Below, in pieces: positions 1 to 7,848 of a stretch of 64,000 bases of DNA. The DNA is from Streptomyces sp. NBC_00193. Its GTDB lineage: Bacteria; Actinomycetota; Actinomycetes; Streptomycetales; Streptomycetaceae. Under the pieces are notes generated by a model, which worked only from the letters and a program-made list of their open reading frames with translations, was not told where the DNA came from and searched no databases. The first letter of the stretch is position 1. Each line of letters begins with the position of its first letter. The translations under genes and the position numbers were made by a program. The stretch covers positions 3,658,001 to 3,722,000 of the forward strand of contig NZ_JAPEMM010000001.1 of assembly GCF_026342735.1 (NCBI RefSeq), given 5' to 3'.

Positions 1-124
1 CCGGAACCGATCGTTGAGAGACGGTCACGGAACCGGCTAGGGGTTAAGCCAAGCGCTAGGTCGCTCGGCCGGGCACTCACTCGCCCGAACCCGACAGCTC
101 ACCTCGTAGGCGTCGGTGAGGAGA
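1..124 (+). promoter_or_regulatory. c-di-AMP riboswitch (ydaO/yuaA class), 5' end cut by window
   Basis: The stretch from about 40 to 120 matches the conserved 3' half of the ydaO aptamer as I know it from Bacillus: GGGGTTAAGCC, then a CGCCCGAACCCGACAGCTCACCTCGTAGGCG-type core split here over 81-112, then GGTGAGGAGA. Bases 98-103 pair with 115-120, and the latter run straight into the ribosome binding site of the next gene. The 5' strand of the first helix lies before base 1. In Streptomyces this class sits in front of rpf cell-wall hydrolase genes, and c-di-AMP lowers their expression. Confidence 0.85.
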
Positions 125-129
125 ACTCC

Positions 130-837
130 ATGCTGCTTTCGGGCAAGGGCAAGCACCGTCGCGGCTCCAAGGCCGTCCGCATCGTCACGCTCGCCGGTGT
201 CGCCGGTGTCGCCGTGGCCGCGCCGCTGATGGCCGCGGGCACCGCTTCCGCCGCGACCGCCGGTGAATGGGACCGCGTCGCCGCGTGCGAGTCCGGCGGC
301 AACTGGTCCATCAACACGGGCAACGGCTACTACGGCGGCCTGCAGTTCTCGTCCTCCACGTGGGCCGCGTACGGCGGCAAGGCGTACGCCGCGCAGGCCA
401 ACCAGGCCTCCAAGTCGCAGCAGATAGCCATCGCCGAGAAGGTCCTCAAGGGCCAGGGCAAGGGCGCCTGGCCGTCCTGTGGCGTGGGCCTCTCGAACTC
501 CTCCTACACCGGCGGCTCGGCGGAGACCCCCTCCAAGCCGAAGGCCCAGCCGAAGCCGGCGCCGAAGCAGGAGAAGAAGGCCGAGTCGAAGAAGGAGACC
601 AAGCGCGTCGAGGCTCCGACCACCCGCTCCGAGCGTCCGGCCGCTGCTGCCGCGCCGAAGACCGAGGCTCCCAAGACGGGCAACGGCTCCTACGAGGTCA
701 AGTCCGGCGACACGCTGGGTGCGATCGCCGACGCGAACAAGGTGTCCGGTGGCTGGGAGAAGCTCTTCGAGCTCAACAAGGACATCGTCTCGGACGCCGA
801 CCTGATCTACCCGGGTCAGAAGCTGAACCTCGGCTGA
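130..837 (+). CDS. rpfA: Resuscitation-promoting factor-like muralytic protein with LysM
   Basis: This is a secreted peptidoglycan hydrolase of the Rpf family (235 aa), which cleaves glycan strands during spore germination and exit from dormancy. Residues 1-42 form a signal peptide ending near TASAA. The Rpf domain spans about 45-122, with the lysozyme-like catalytic Glu54 in the AACESGGNW motif and Cys53/Cys117 placed for the family disulfide. A Lys/Pro/Glu-rich linker (130-185) leads to a C-terminal LysM domain (187-235, YEVKSGDTLGAIA) that binds peptidoglycan. ATG130 follows GAGGAGA at 119-125. The riboswitch directly upstream implies control by c-di-AMP. I am confident of the family; which rpf paralogue it is rests on recalled gene order next to eno. 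Confidence 0.92.
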   Translation: MLLSGKGKHRRGSKAVRIVTLAGVAGVAVAAPLMAAGTASAATAGEWDRVAACESGGNWSINTGNGYYGGLQFSSSTWAAYGGKAYAAQANQASKSQQIAIAEKVLKGQGKGAWPSCGVGLSNSSYTGGSAETPSKPKAQPKPAPKQEKKAESKKETKRVEAPTTRSERPAAAAAPKTEAPKTGNGSYEVKSGDTLGAIADANKVSGGWEKLFELNKDIVSDADLIYPGQKLNLG

Positions 838-855
838 ATCCCGGTCGAAAGCTCT

Positions 856-877
856 GAGAACGACCGCGGTCGTTCTC
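856..877. terminator. 22-bp perfect palindrome after rpfA
   Basis: GAGAACGACCG is followed at once by its reverse complement, with no loop. It lies 19 bp after the rpfA stop. It may be part of the terminator set or a dyad binding site. The rest of 838-1175 holds the next hairpin and the eno promoter region, where a TAGGCT -10 candidate lies at 1097-1102. Confidence 0.5.
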
Positions 878-920
878 GCGACGCGCAGTAGTTCCGGCGC
901 GTAGTTCCACCACGCAAATC

Positions 921-958
921 CACCGCCCGGCGCGCAACCCCCTTCGCGCCGGGCGGTG
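921..958 (+). terminator. Terminator between rpfA and eno
   Basis: A 14-bp perfect GC-rich stem (921-934 with 945-958) has a 10-nt loop and no U tract, the usual Streptomyces form. Confidence 0.75.
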
Positions 959-1175
959 CTGTGTGCGGGTGCTTCCGGCCTGACGGACCCTCCGGACGAC
1001 TGATGATCAAGGGTCCTATGTCCTGTAAGAGGGGCATTCAGGCCCTTTTTCGTCCCAGGACCCGGGCGGTCGGCTGGCCGAGTGCCCGGAGGCGGTTAGG
1101 CTCTAAGCGGCAAGGCCATCCCACGGCCTGACATGCCACCGCACACCCAGCGTCACATCCCAGAAGGAGATGCTC

Positions 1176-2456
1176 GTGCCGTCCATCGACGTCGTCGTAG
1201 CCCGGGAAATCCTGGACTCCCGAGGCAATCCCACGGTCGAGGTCGAGGTGGGCCTCGACGATGGCAGCACCGGCCGTGCTGCAGTTCCGTCCGGCGCCTC
1301 CACCGGAGCGTTCGAAGCCGTAGAGCTCCGCGACGGTGACCCCAACCGCTACTTCGGCAAGGGCGTCGAGAAGGCGGTCCTCGCCGTCATCGAGCAGCTC
1401 GGCCCGGAGCTCGTCGGCTACGACGCCACCGAGCAGCGCCTGATCGACCAGGCGATGATCGACCTGGACGCCACCGAGAACAAGGGCTCCCTCGGCGCCA
1501 ACGCCATCCTCGGTGTCTCCCTCGCCGTCGCGCACGCCGCGTCCGAGGCCTCCGACCTCCCGCTCTTCCGCTACCTCGGCGGCCCGAACGCGCACCTGCT
1601 GCCCGTTCCGATGATGAACATCCTGAACGGTGGGTCGCACGCCGACTCCAACGTCGACATCCAGGAGTTCATGATCGCCCCGATCGGCGCGGAGTCCTTC
1701 TCCGAGGCCCTCCGCTGGGGTGCCGAGGTCTACCACACCCTCAAGAAGGTCCTGCACACCAAGGGCCTCTCCACCGGTCTGGGCGACGAGGGCGGCTTCG
1801 CGCCGAACCTCGAGTCGAACCGCGCCGCGCTGGACCTCATCGTCGAGGCCATCAAGCAGGCCGGCTACGTCCCGGGCACCCAGATCGCGCTCGCGCTCGA
1901 CGTCGCCGCGTCCGAGTTCTACAAGGACGGCAACTACGAGTTCGAGGGCAAGTCCCGCTCGGCCGCCGAGATGACGGACTACTACGCCGAGCTCGTCGAG
2001 GCGTACCCGCTCGTCTCCATCGAGGACCCGCTGTTCGAGGACGACTGGGACGGCTGGAAGACCCTCACCGACCGCCTGGGCTCCAAGGTCCAGATCGTCG
2101 GCGACGACCTCTTCGTCACCAACCCCGAGCGTCTCGCCCGCGGCATCGAAGAGGGCTCGGCGAACGCCCTGCTCGTCAAGGTGAACCAGATCGGTTCGCT
2201 GACCGAGACCCTGGACGCCGTCGAGATGGCCCAGCGCAACGGTTTCAAGTGCATGATGTCGCACCGCTCCGGTGAGACCGAGGACGTCACCATCGCCGAC
2301 CTCGCGGTCGCCGTGAACTGCGGCCAGATCAAGACCGGCGCCCCGGCCCGCTCGGACCGCGTCGCCAAGTACAACCAGCTGCTGCGCATCGAGGAGATCC
2401 TCGACGACGCCGCGGTGTACGCGGGCCGCAGCGCGTTCCCGCGCTTCAAGGGCTGA
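1176..2456 (+). CDS. eno: Enolase
   Basis: Enolase converts 2-phosphoglycerate to phosphoenolpyruvate in glycolysis and is also part of the RNA degradosome in many bacteria. The 426-aa product covers the whole family, from the N-terminal ILDSRGNPTVEVEV to SHRSGETED and the C-terminal RFKG. The usual metal and catalytic segments (SIEDPL, GDDLFVTN, LLVKVNQIGS) are present. I chose GTG1176 over the in-frame ATG1170 because AGAAGGAG (1162-1169) abuts 1170 with no spacing but sits 6 nt from 1176, and because family members start MPSIDVV. It lies upstream of ftsB but is separated from it by a strong terminator, so it is probably monocistronic. Confidence 0.97.
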   Translation: MPSIDVVVAREILDSRGNPTVEVEVGLDDGSTGRAAVPSGASTGAFEAVELRDGDPNRYFGKGVEKAVLAVIEQLGPELVGYDATEQRLIDQAMIDLDATENKGSLGANAILGVSLAVAHAASEASDLPLFRYLGGPNAHLLPVPMMNILNGGSHADSNVDIQEFMIAPIGAESFSEALRWGAEVYHTLKKVLHTKGLSTGLGDEGGFAPNLESNRAALDLIVEAIKQAGYVPGTQIALALDVAASEFYKDGNYEFEGKSRSAAEMTDYYAELVEAYPLVSIEDPLFEDDWDGWKTLTDRLGSKVQIVGDDLFVTNPERLARGIEEGSANALLVKVNQIGSLTETLDAVEMAQRNGFKCMMSHRSGETEDVTIADLAVAVNCGQIKTGAPARSDRVAKYNQLLRIEEILDDAAVYAGRSAFPRFKG

Positions 2457-2481
2457 TCAGTCCTTTAGGGCGCAAGCCTCC

Positions 2482-2524
2482 CTACGTCCCCGCACTCGGT
2501 CCCGTACCGTGTGCGGGGACGTAG
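2482..2524 (+). terminator. eno terminator
   Basis: A 14-bp perfect stem (2482-2495 with 2511-2524) and 15-nt loop lie 25 bp after the eno stop. The ftsB ribosome binding site begins soon after. Confidence 0.8.
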
Positions 2525-2555
2525 TGCGTCGTGCGCATATAGGGGAGGCGGATCA

Positions 2556-3044
2556 ATGGCCGGGAACCGGGACCGGTTCGCCACGTTCTCGACCGCGACC
2601 AGGCTCAAGCAGCTCGGCGAGCGGACCGCGGCGCACGTGTACCGCTCGCAGTCCCGCCGGCAGGTCCGCCGCAGCCGGCTCACCGGCCGGGCCGCCCTGC
2701 TCGTCCTCGTCCTCTGTACCCTGGTCGTCGCGCTCGCGTATCCGATGCGCCAGTACGTCTCCCAGCGCTCGGAGATCGCGAAGCAGCAGAAGGACGCCGT
2801 CTCCGCGCGGGACCGGCTGGAACGGCTGCGCGACGAGAAGGCCCGCTGGCAGGACAACGCGTACGCCGAGCAGCAGGCGCGCAAGCACCTGCACTTCGTC
2901 CGGCCGGGGGAGATCAGCTACATCATGACCGACCCCGGAGCCGCCGCGGGAGAGCAGCGCCGCAGCGGACAGGCCGCCACCGACCGGCCCTGGTACTCCA
3001 ACGTCTGGGACGGCGTCGACAAGGCCGACCGCCCGGGCGACTGA
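2556..3044 (+). CDS. FtsB/DivIC-type septum formation initiator
   Basis: This is a small bitopic cell-division protein (162 aa) of the FtsB/DivIC family, which forms the FtsQ-FtsB-FtsL divisome subcomplex. A basic cytoplasmic N-terminus (1-50) precedes one membrane segment (about 52-70, ALLVLVLCTLVVALAYP) and then a coiled coil (75-115, many Gln/Glu/Lys/Arg) ending in HLHFVRPGEISYIM, the conserved family tail. ATG2556 has AGGGGAGG 8 nt upstream; the in-frame GTG at 2511 lies inside the eno terminator and is rejected. The eno-ftsB-DUF501-ppx order is conserved in actinobacteria. In Streptomyces these proteins serve sporulation septation and are dispensable for growth. Confidence 0.9.
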   Translation: MAGNRDRFATFSTATRLKQLGERTAAHVYRSQSRRQVRRSRLTGRAALLVLVLCTLVVALAYPMRQYVSQRSEIAKQQKDAVSARDRLERLRDEKARWQDNAYAEQQARKHLHFVRPGEISYIMTDPGAAAGEQRRSGQAATDRPWYSNVWDGVDKADRPGD

Positions 3045-3084
3045 GTCCCACCCATCCACGAGAACGAAAAGACTTCCTCCAGGC

Positions 3085-3675
3085 ATGCAGACGCCCCCGC
3101 CCCAGACCGACCGGACCGAGCCGACCGCCGCCGACATCGAGGCGTTCGAACAGCAGCTCGGCCGCCCCCCGCGCGGGCTCCGCGCCATCGCGCACCGCTG
3201 CCCCTGCGGGCAGCCGGACGTGGTGGAGACCGCACCGCGGCTCCCCGACGGCACCCCCTTCCCGACGCTGTACTACCTGACCTGCCCGCGCGCCGCCGGA
3301 GCGATCGGCACGCTGGAGGCCAACGGCGTGATGAAGGAGATGCAGGCCCGTCTCGCCGTGGACCCGGAGCTGGCCGCCGCCTACCGGGCCGCGCACGAGG
3401 ACTACATCACCCGCCGCGACGCCATCGAGGTGCTCCAGGGCTTCCCGAGCGCCGGCGGCATGCCGGACCGGGTGAAGTGCCTGCACGTGCTGGTCGGCCA
3501 CTCCCTGGCCGCGGGCCCGGGCGTGAACCCGTTCGGCGACGAGGCCCTGGCGATGCTGCCCGAGTGGTGGGCCAAGGGCGCCTGCGTCACCCCGTGCGGC
3601 GAGAAGCAGGCCGAGGAGACGAAGGCCGGCGAGAAGAAGGCCGACGACACCGCCACCGCGGAGGCGGGCGCGTGA
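3085..3675 (+). CDS. DUF501 family protein
   Basis: This 196-aa protein of unknown biochemical role belongs to DUF501, which in actinobacteria sits almost always between ftsB and the exopolyphosphatase gene. Conserved features are RCPCGQPDVV (39-48), the TLYYLTCPR segment, the CLHVLVGHSLA segment near residue 135 and the WWAKG(A)CVTPC tail, so Cys and His residues recur in short motifs that could bind metal. The last 25 residues are a Glu/Lys/Ala-rich extension. Its stop overlaps the GTG of the next gene by 3 nt, so the two are translationally coupled. No clear Shine-Dalgarno sequence precedes ATG3085. Confidence 0.85.
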   Translation: MQTPPPQTDRTEPTAADIEAFEQQLGRPPRGLRAIAHRCPCGQPDVVETAPRLPDGTPFPTLYYLTCPRAAGAIGTLEANGVMKEMQARLAVDPELAAAYRAAHEDYITRRDAIEVLQGFPSAGGMPDRVKCLHVLVGHSLAAGPGVNPFGDEALAMLPEWWAKGACVTPCGEKQAEETKAGEKKADDTATAEAGA

Positions 3676-4613
3676 CCCGCGTCGCGGCCGTCGACTGCGG
3701 TACGAACTCCATCCGGCTCCTCGTCGCCGACCTCGACCCCGCCACCGGCGAGCTGATCGAGCTGGACCGCCGGATGATCATCGTCCGGCTCGGCCAGGGC
3801 GTCGACAAGACCGGCCGGCTGGCTCCGGAGGCGCTGGAGCGCACCTTCGCGGCCTGCCGCGAGTACGCGGCGGTCATCAAGGAGCTCGGCGCCGAGCGGG
3901 TGCGCTTCGTGGCGACCTCGGCCTCCCGGGACGCCGAGAACCGCGACGACTTCGTCCGCGGGGTCCTGGACATCCTGGGCGTCGAGCCCGAGGTGATCAG
4001 CGGGGACCAGGAGGCCGAGTTCTCCTTCACCGGTGCCACCGGCGAGCTGACCGGCCGCACCGACCTGGAGCGGCCCTTCCTGGTGGTGGACATCGGCGGC
4101 GGCTCCACGGAGTTCGTGGTCGGCGCCGAACACGTCCGGGCGGCCCGCTCCGTCGACGTGGGCTGTGTCCGGATGACCGAGCGCCACCTGACGGTGGACG
4201 GCGTCGTCACCGACCCGCCGACCGCGGAGCAGATCGCCGCGATACGGGCCGACATCGAGGCCGGGCTCGACCTGGCCTCCGAGACGGTTCCGCTGGCCGA
4301 GGCGCGCACCCTGGTGGGCCTGGCCGGGTCGGTGACCACGGTCGCCGCGATCGCGCTGGGCCTGGAGGCGTACGACTCGGAGCGGATCCACCACTCCCGG
4401 ATCTCCTACGAGACGGTCCGCGAGGTCAGCGAGCGGATGCTGACGCTGACCCACGCCGAGCGCGCGGCCATCCCGGTGATGCACCCGGGCCGGGTCGACG
4501 TGATCGGCGCGGGCGCCCTGGTCCTGCTGGCGATCATGGAGCGGGTCGGCGCCTCGGAGGTCGTGGTCTCGGAGCACGACATCCTCGACGGAATCGCCTG
4601 GTCCATCGCCTGA
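3672..4613 (+). CDS. Exopolyphosphatase / guanosine pentaphosphatase (Ppx/GppA)
   Basis: A 313-aa member of the Ppx/GppA phosphatase family, with the ASKHA ATPase fold. It removes terminal phosphate from polyphosphate and/or pppGpp. Visible motifs are DCGTNSIRLL at the N-terminus (first phosphate loop), ATSASRDAEN, the second phosphate loop DIGGGSTEF near residue 140, and GLAGSVTTVAAIAL. It is the short single-module actinobacterial form without the C-terminal HD domain of E. coli Ppx. GTG3672 overlaps the DUF501 stop (GTGA), and RVAAVDCG follows immediately, as in relatives. Confidence 0.9.
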   Translation: MTRVAAVDCGTNSIRLLVADLDPATGELIELDRRMIIVRLGQGVDKTGRLAPEALERTFAACREYAAVIKELGAERVRFVATSASRDAENRDDFVRGVLDILGVEPEVISGDQEAEFSFTGATGELTGRTDLERPFLVVDIGGGSTEFVVGAEHVRAARSVDVGCVRMTERHLTVDGVVTDPPTAEQIAAIRADIEAGLDLASETVPLAEARTLVGLAGSVTTVAAIALGLEAYDSERIHHSRISYETVREVSERMLTLTHAERAAIPVMHPGRVDVIGAGALVLLAIMERVGASEVVVSEHDILDGIAWSIA

Positions 4614-4634
4614 CGACCGACGCGCACGCACGAC

Positions 4635-4673
4635 ACGGCGCCCCCGGCGGATCCATCCCGCCGGGGGCGCCGT
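4635..4673. terminator. Bidirectional terminator between ppx and the MerR gene
   Basis: A 16-bp perfect stem (4635-4650 with 4658-4673) with a 7-nt loop lies between two convergent genes, 21 bp from one stop and 14 bp from the other. Confidence 0.85.
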
Positions 4674-4687
4674 CCTGTGTACGGGCC

Positions 4688-5800
4688 CTACGCGTCCAGC
4701 CGGACCGGCATCAGGAGCGAGAAGGTCTCCTCGTCGTCGGGGCGCCGGATCACCACGGGGGCCTTGGGGGCGCCCAGCTCCAGGACCAGCCGGTCGCGGT
4801 CCCCGGCGGCGATGGCGTCCAGCAGGAACGCGCGGTTCAGGCCGACGTTGGCCGGGTCGTCGTCCTCGTCGCCGCAGAGGGACACCTGCGATACCTGCGA
4901 CACCTCGTCCGCCGCGGTCACCTTGAGCACGCTGACGTCGCCGGTCGCGCCGTCCTGCTCGCGTTCGGCCGGCCGGACGGGACCCGTTGCCAGGGCCTCG
5001 CGGAAGGCCGGCACGTCGACGAGGACCCGGCGCCCCGCGGGCAGGCTGACGAGGCGGCGGTAGTCGGGGAACTCGTGGCCCAGGCAGCGGCCGGCCGCCT
5101 GGCGGTCCGCCGTCTCCGTCTCCAGGGACACGCGGTCGCCGTCCACGGTGAGCAGGACCGGGGCGTCCTCGCTCAAGAGCGCCCGCATCGCGTCCGCGAG
5201 CGGGGCGGGTACGAGGAGCTGCAGGCGGGGGCCGGTGTGTCCGGTGGCCCCGGCGCGTGCGACGGCCAGGCGGTACCGGTCGGTGGCCACCACGCGCAGC
5301 GCCCCGCCCTCGATGTCGAACAGGACGCCGCCGAGGACCGGCAGCTCGGGGTCGGAGCCGACGGCGAACCGGACGGCGTCCAGGGCGGCGGCCAGCTCGG
5401 ACGCCGACAGGGTGAGCCGGGCGGTCGTGGCGGCGGTGGCGGGGGGCGTGCTCATGGGGTTCTCCCTGTGCTCGAGGAGTGCTCGGACCGCGGAGAGTTC
5501 GCTGCGCGCATCGGACAGGCCCCGTTCGAGCCGGAGCAGGTGTGCCCGGAGCAGCCCGCGCACCAGATCGGTGTCCGCGCCGGCCCAGCCGGCCAGGACG
5601 AGCCGGATGTCCGCCAGGGGCATGCCGGCCCGCCGGAGCCGGGCCAGCAGCCGGGCCTCCTCGACCTGCTCGGGCCCGTACCAGCGGTACCCGCTCGCTG
5701 GGTCGACCAGGACGGGCACCAGCACGCCGGCCCCGTCGTAGAACCGCAGGGCACTCACGCTCAGGCCGCTGTCGCGGGCGGTCTCGCCGATACTGCGCAT
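4688..5800 (-). CDS. MerR-type regulator fused to DNA-polymerase beta-clamp-like domains
   Basis: This 370-aa protein has two parts. Residues 1-70 are a MerR winged helix (IGETARDSGLSVSALRFYDGAG...YRWYGPEQV), followed by a helical linker to about 115. Residues 125-370 resemble domains II and III of DnaN, the replication sliding clamp. They carry PVLGGVLFDIEGG...VATDRYRLAVA, the FPDYRRL segment found at the II/III boundary, GLNRAFLLDAI, and a C-terminal LLMPVRL like the clamp's own MPMRL end that lines the partner-binding cleft. Clamp domain I is absent and the MerR part takes its place. I chose ATG5800 (GGAG 6 nt upstream) over GTG5821. Function is unknown: it may sense or regulate DNA replication or damage. 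It is not the replicative clamp. Confidence 0.85.
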   Translation of the reverse strand: MRSIGETARDSGLSVSALRFYDGAGVLVPVLVDPASGYRWYGPEQVEEARLLARLRRAGMPLADIRLVLAGWAGADTDLVRGLLRAHLLRLERGLSDARSELSAVRALLEHRENPMSTPPATAATTARLTLSASELAAALDAVRFAVGSDPELPVLGGVLFDIEGGALRVVATDRYRLAVARAGATGHTGPRLQLLVPAPLADAMRALLSEDAPVLLTVDGDRVSLETETADRQAAGRCLGHEFPDYRRLVSLPAGRRVLVDVPAFREALATGPVRPAEREQDGATGDVSVLKVTAADEVSQVSQVSLCGDEDDDPANVGLNRAFLLDAIAAGDRDRLVLELGAPKAPVVIRRPDDEETFSLLMPVRLDA

Positions 5801-5925
5801 CTCGTTCTCCACGCCCCGCACACTGCTCCCTCGACCAGGTCGAGGGTCAACAGCAGGGGGCGACGGTAGGGGTCCACAGGGCTCTCGGAGGGCTGTTCGG
5901 GGGCCTTAGGTCCCGTCGTCCACAT

Positions 5926-5948
5926 GAACTTCGTGAAGTTCTTCACAA
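5926..5948. promoter_or_regulatory. Rex-type redox operator upstream of ndh
   Basis: TCGTGAAGTTCTTCACAA (5931-5948) matches the Rex operator consensus TTGTGAANNNNTTCACAA at all defined positions but one. It overlaps a second perfect dyad, GAACTTC-GT-GAAGTTC (5926-5941). Rex senses the NADH/NAD+ ratio in Streptomyces, and NADH dehydrogenase genes are known targets. The rest of 5801-6266 has no convincing gene; a TGACC-TC-GGTCA dyad lies near 6167-6178. The operator is about 320 bp before the ndh start, which implies a long leader. Confidence 0.75.
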
Positions 5949-6266
5949 GGAAAAGGTGCCTGTGAGGGGTCTGGAGGAGCCTTTTGGGCGAGTCCGGAGC
6001 CTCCTGGGCCTTCTTTTTGCTCGCGTTCGTGCGATTGCCGGACCTCGCGCACCTCTGGCGGTAGGTATCCACGAAGGCGGTGGTCTACTCCGCTTGAGGG
6101 CTTGGAGGCCAGTTCAGGACTGGTGTTCAACGACTCCCGTTACACCCTGGTTCCCGCTCCGCGCCATGACCTCGGTCACGTGGGCGGCGGAGTGTAGCAG
6201 AGGGGCCCGAGGTCCTTGTGAAGGGGCTCACGAGCGTCACCCCTGAGGGTGCTGGATACTCGTTCC

Positions 6267-7649
6267 ATGAGCACCACGGAGCGTCCCAGGATCCTCGTTG
6301 TAGGAGGTGGGTACGTAGGCCTGTACGCAGCCAAGCGCATCATGAAGAAGATGCGTTACGGCGAGGCGACCGTCACGGTCGTCGACCCGCGCTCGTACAT
6401 GACCTACCAGCCCTTCCTCCCCGAAGTGGCCGCAGGCAGCATCTCGCCTCGGCACGTCGTCGTACCTCTGCGACGCGTGCTTCCGAAGGCTGAGGTCCTC
6501 ACCGGCCGGGTCACGAACATCGACCAGGACCGCAAGGTCGCCGTCGTCACGCCGCTGGTCGGCGAGGCGTACGAGCTGCCCTTCGACTACCTGGTGATCG
6601 CGCTCGGCGCCATCTCCCGCACCTTCCCGATCCCCGGCCTCGCCGAACAGGGCATCGGCATGAAGGGCGTGGAAGAGGGCATCGGCCTGCGCAACCACGT
6701 ACTCGAGCAGCTCGACAAGGCCGAGTCCACGACGGACGAGGACGTCCGCCGCAAGGCGCTCACCTTCGTCTTCGTCGGCGGCGGCTTCGCCGGCGCCGAG
6801 ACGATCGGCGAGGTCGAGGACATGGCCCGCGACGCCGCGAAGTACTACACCAGCATCAAGCGCGAGGACATGCGCTTCATCCTGGTCGACGCGGCCGACA
6901 AGATCCTTCCCGAGGTCGGGCCCAAGCTCGGCACCTGGGGCAAGGAGCACCTCGAGTCGCGCGGCATCGAGATCTACCTGAACACCTCCATGGACTCCTG
7001 CGTGGACGGCCACGTGGTGCTGAAGAACGGCCTCGAGGTCGACTCCAACACCCTCGTGTGGACCGCCGGCGTCAAGCCCAACCCGGTGCTGGCCCGCTAC
7101 GGCCTGCCGCTGGGCCCCCGCGGCCACGTGGACGCCGAGCCGACCCTCCAGGTCAAGGGCACGGACTACATCTGGACCGCCGGCGACAACGCCCAGGTGC
7201 CCGACCTCGCCGCCCGCAAGGCCGGCGTGGAGAACGCCTGGTGCCCGCCGAACGCCCAGCACGCGCTGCGCCAGGCCAAGGTCCTCGGCGACAACGTCAT
7301 CTCGGGCATGCGCGGCTTCCCGCAGACCGAGTACTCGCACTCCAACAAGGGTGCGGTGGCGGGCCTCGGCCTCCACAAGGGCGTGGCGATGATCGTCATG
7401 GGCGGGATGAAGATCAAGCTCAAGGGCCGGCTCGCCTGGTACATGCACCGTGGCTACCACGGCATGGCCATGCCGACCTGGAACCGCAAGATCCGCGTCT
7501 TCGCCGACTGGACCCTCGGCATGTTCCTCAAGCGCGAGGTCGTCTCCCTCGGTGCGCTGGAGACCCCCCGCGAGGAGTTCTACGAGGCCGCCAAGCCGGC
7601 GCCGGCTCCGGCCGTCGCGGTCCCGGCCGAGAAGGCCAAGGCCTCCTGA
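6267..7649 (+). CDS. ndh: Type II NADH dehydrogenase
   Basis: A 460-aa non-proton-pumping NADH:quinone oxidoreductase of the pyridine nucleotide-disulphide oxidoreductase superfamily, peripheral on the inner face of the membrane. The first Rossmann loop (VVGGGYVGLYAA, about 11-22) binds FAD. The second (FVFVGGGFAGAE, about 170) binds NADH. TDYIWTAGDNAQVPD is the second FAD motif. The C-terminus has the amphipathic membrane-binding region and an Ala/Pro/Lys tail. I place the start at ATG6267 (MSTTERPRILVV), as in relatives, not GTG6249. No good Shine-Dalgarno precedes it. The Rex operator upstream suggests induction when NADH builds up. Confidence 0.94.
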   Translation: MSTTERPRILVVGGGYVGLYAAKRIMKKMRYGEATVTVVDPRSYMTYQPFLPEVAAGSISPRHVVVPLRRVLPKAEVLTGRVTNIDQDRKVAVVTPLVGEAYELPFDYLVIALGAISRTFPIPGLAEQGIGMKGVEEGIGLRNHVLEQLDKAESTTDEDVRRKALTFVFVGGGFAGAETIGEVEDMARDAAKYYTSIKREDMRFILVDAADKILPEVGPKLGTWGKEHLESRGIEIYLNTSMDSCVDGHVVLKNGLEVDSNTLVWTAGVKPNPVLARYGLPLGPRGHVDAEPTLQVKGTDYIWTAGDNAQVPDLAARKAGVENAWCPPNAQHALRQAKVLGDNVISGMRGFPQTEYSHSNKGAVAGLGLHKGVAMIVMGGMKIKLKGRLAWYMHRGYHGMAMPTWNRKIRVFADWTLGMFLKREVVSLGALETPREEFYEAAKPAPAPAVAVPAEKAKAS

Positions 7650-7663
7650 CCCCGTAGGGGCCG

Positions 7664-7709
7664 GCAGGACCAGCGGTACAGGCAGGACCAGTTCGACCAG
7701 TAGGACCAG
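7664..7709. repeat. Short direct repeats GGACCAG
   Basis: AGGACCAG occurs three times and CGACCAG once within 45 bp between the ndh stop and its terminator. They may be a minor slippage repeat; no function is evident. Confidence 0.5.
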
Positions 7710-7725
7710 TCAGACCCAGCGTGTC

Positions 7726-7769
7726 CCGAAGGGGCCGCCCGCCATCCGTGGTGCGGGCGGCCCCTTCGG
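7726..7769 (+). terminator. ndh terminator
   Basis: A 17-bp perfect stem (7726-7742 with 7753-7769) with a 10-nt loop lies about 77 bp after the ndh stop. Confidence 0.85.
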
Positions 7770-7848
7770 CATATTCGGGACCGGATCCGGGTATGCCGTG
7801 CGGTCGGAACTTGTCCGAGCACGTCGGAGCCTGTTGGAGGGTCCCCGC

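Noticed and set aside
5906..6130. Minus-strand small gene in the MerR-ndh gap
   Set aside because: Neither of the overlapping frames has a ribosome binding site, domain or convincing codon bias, and the segment overlaps the Rex operator.
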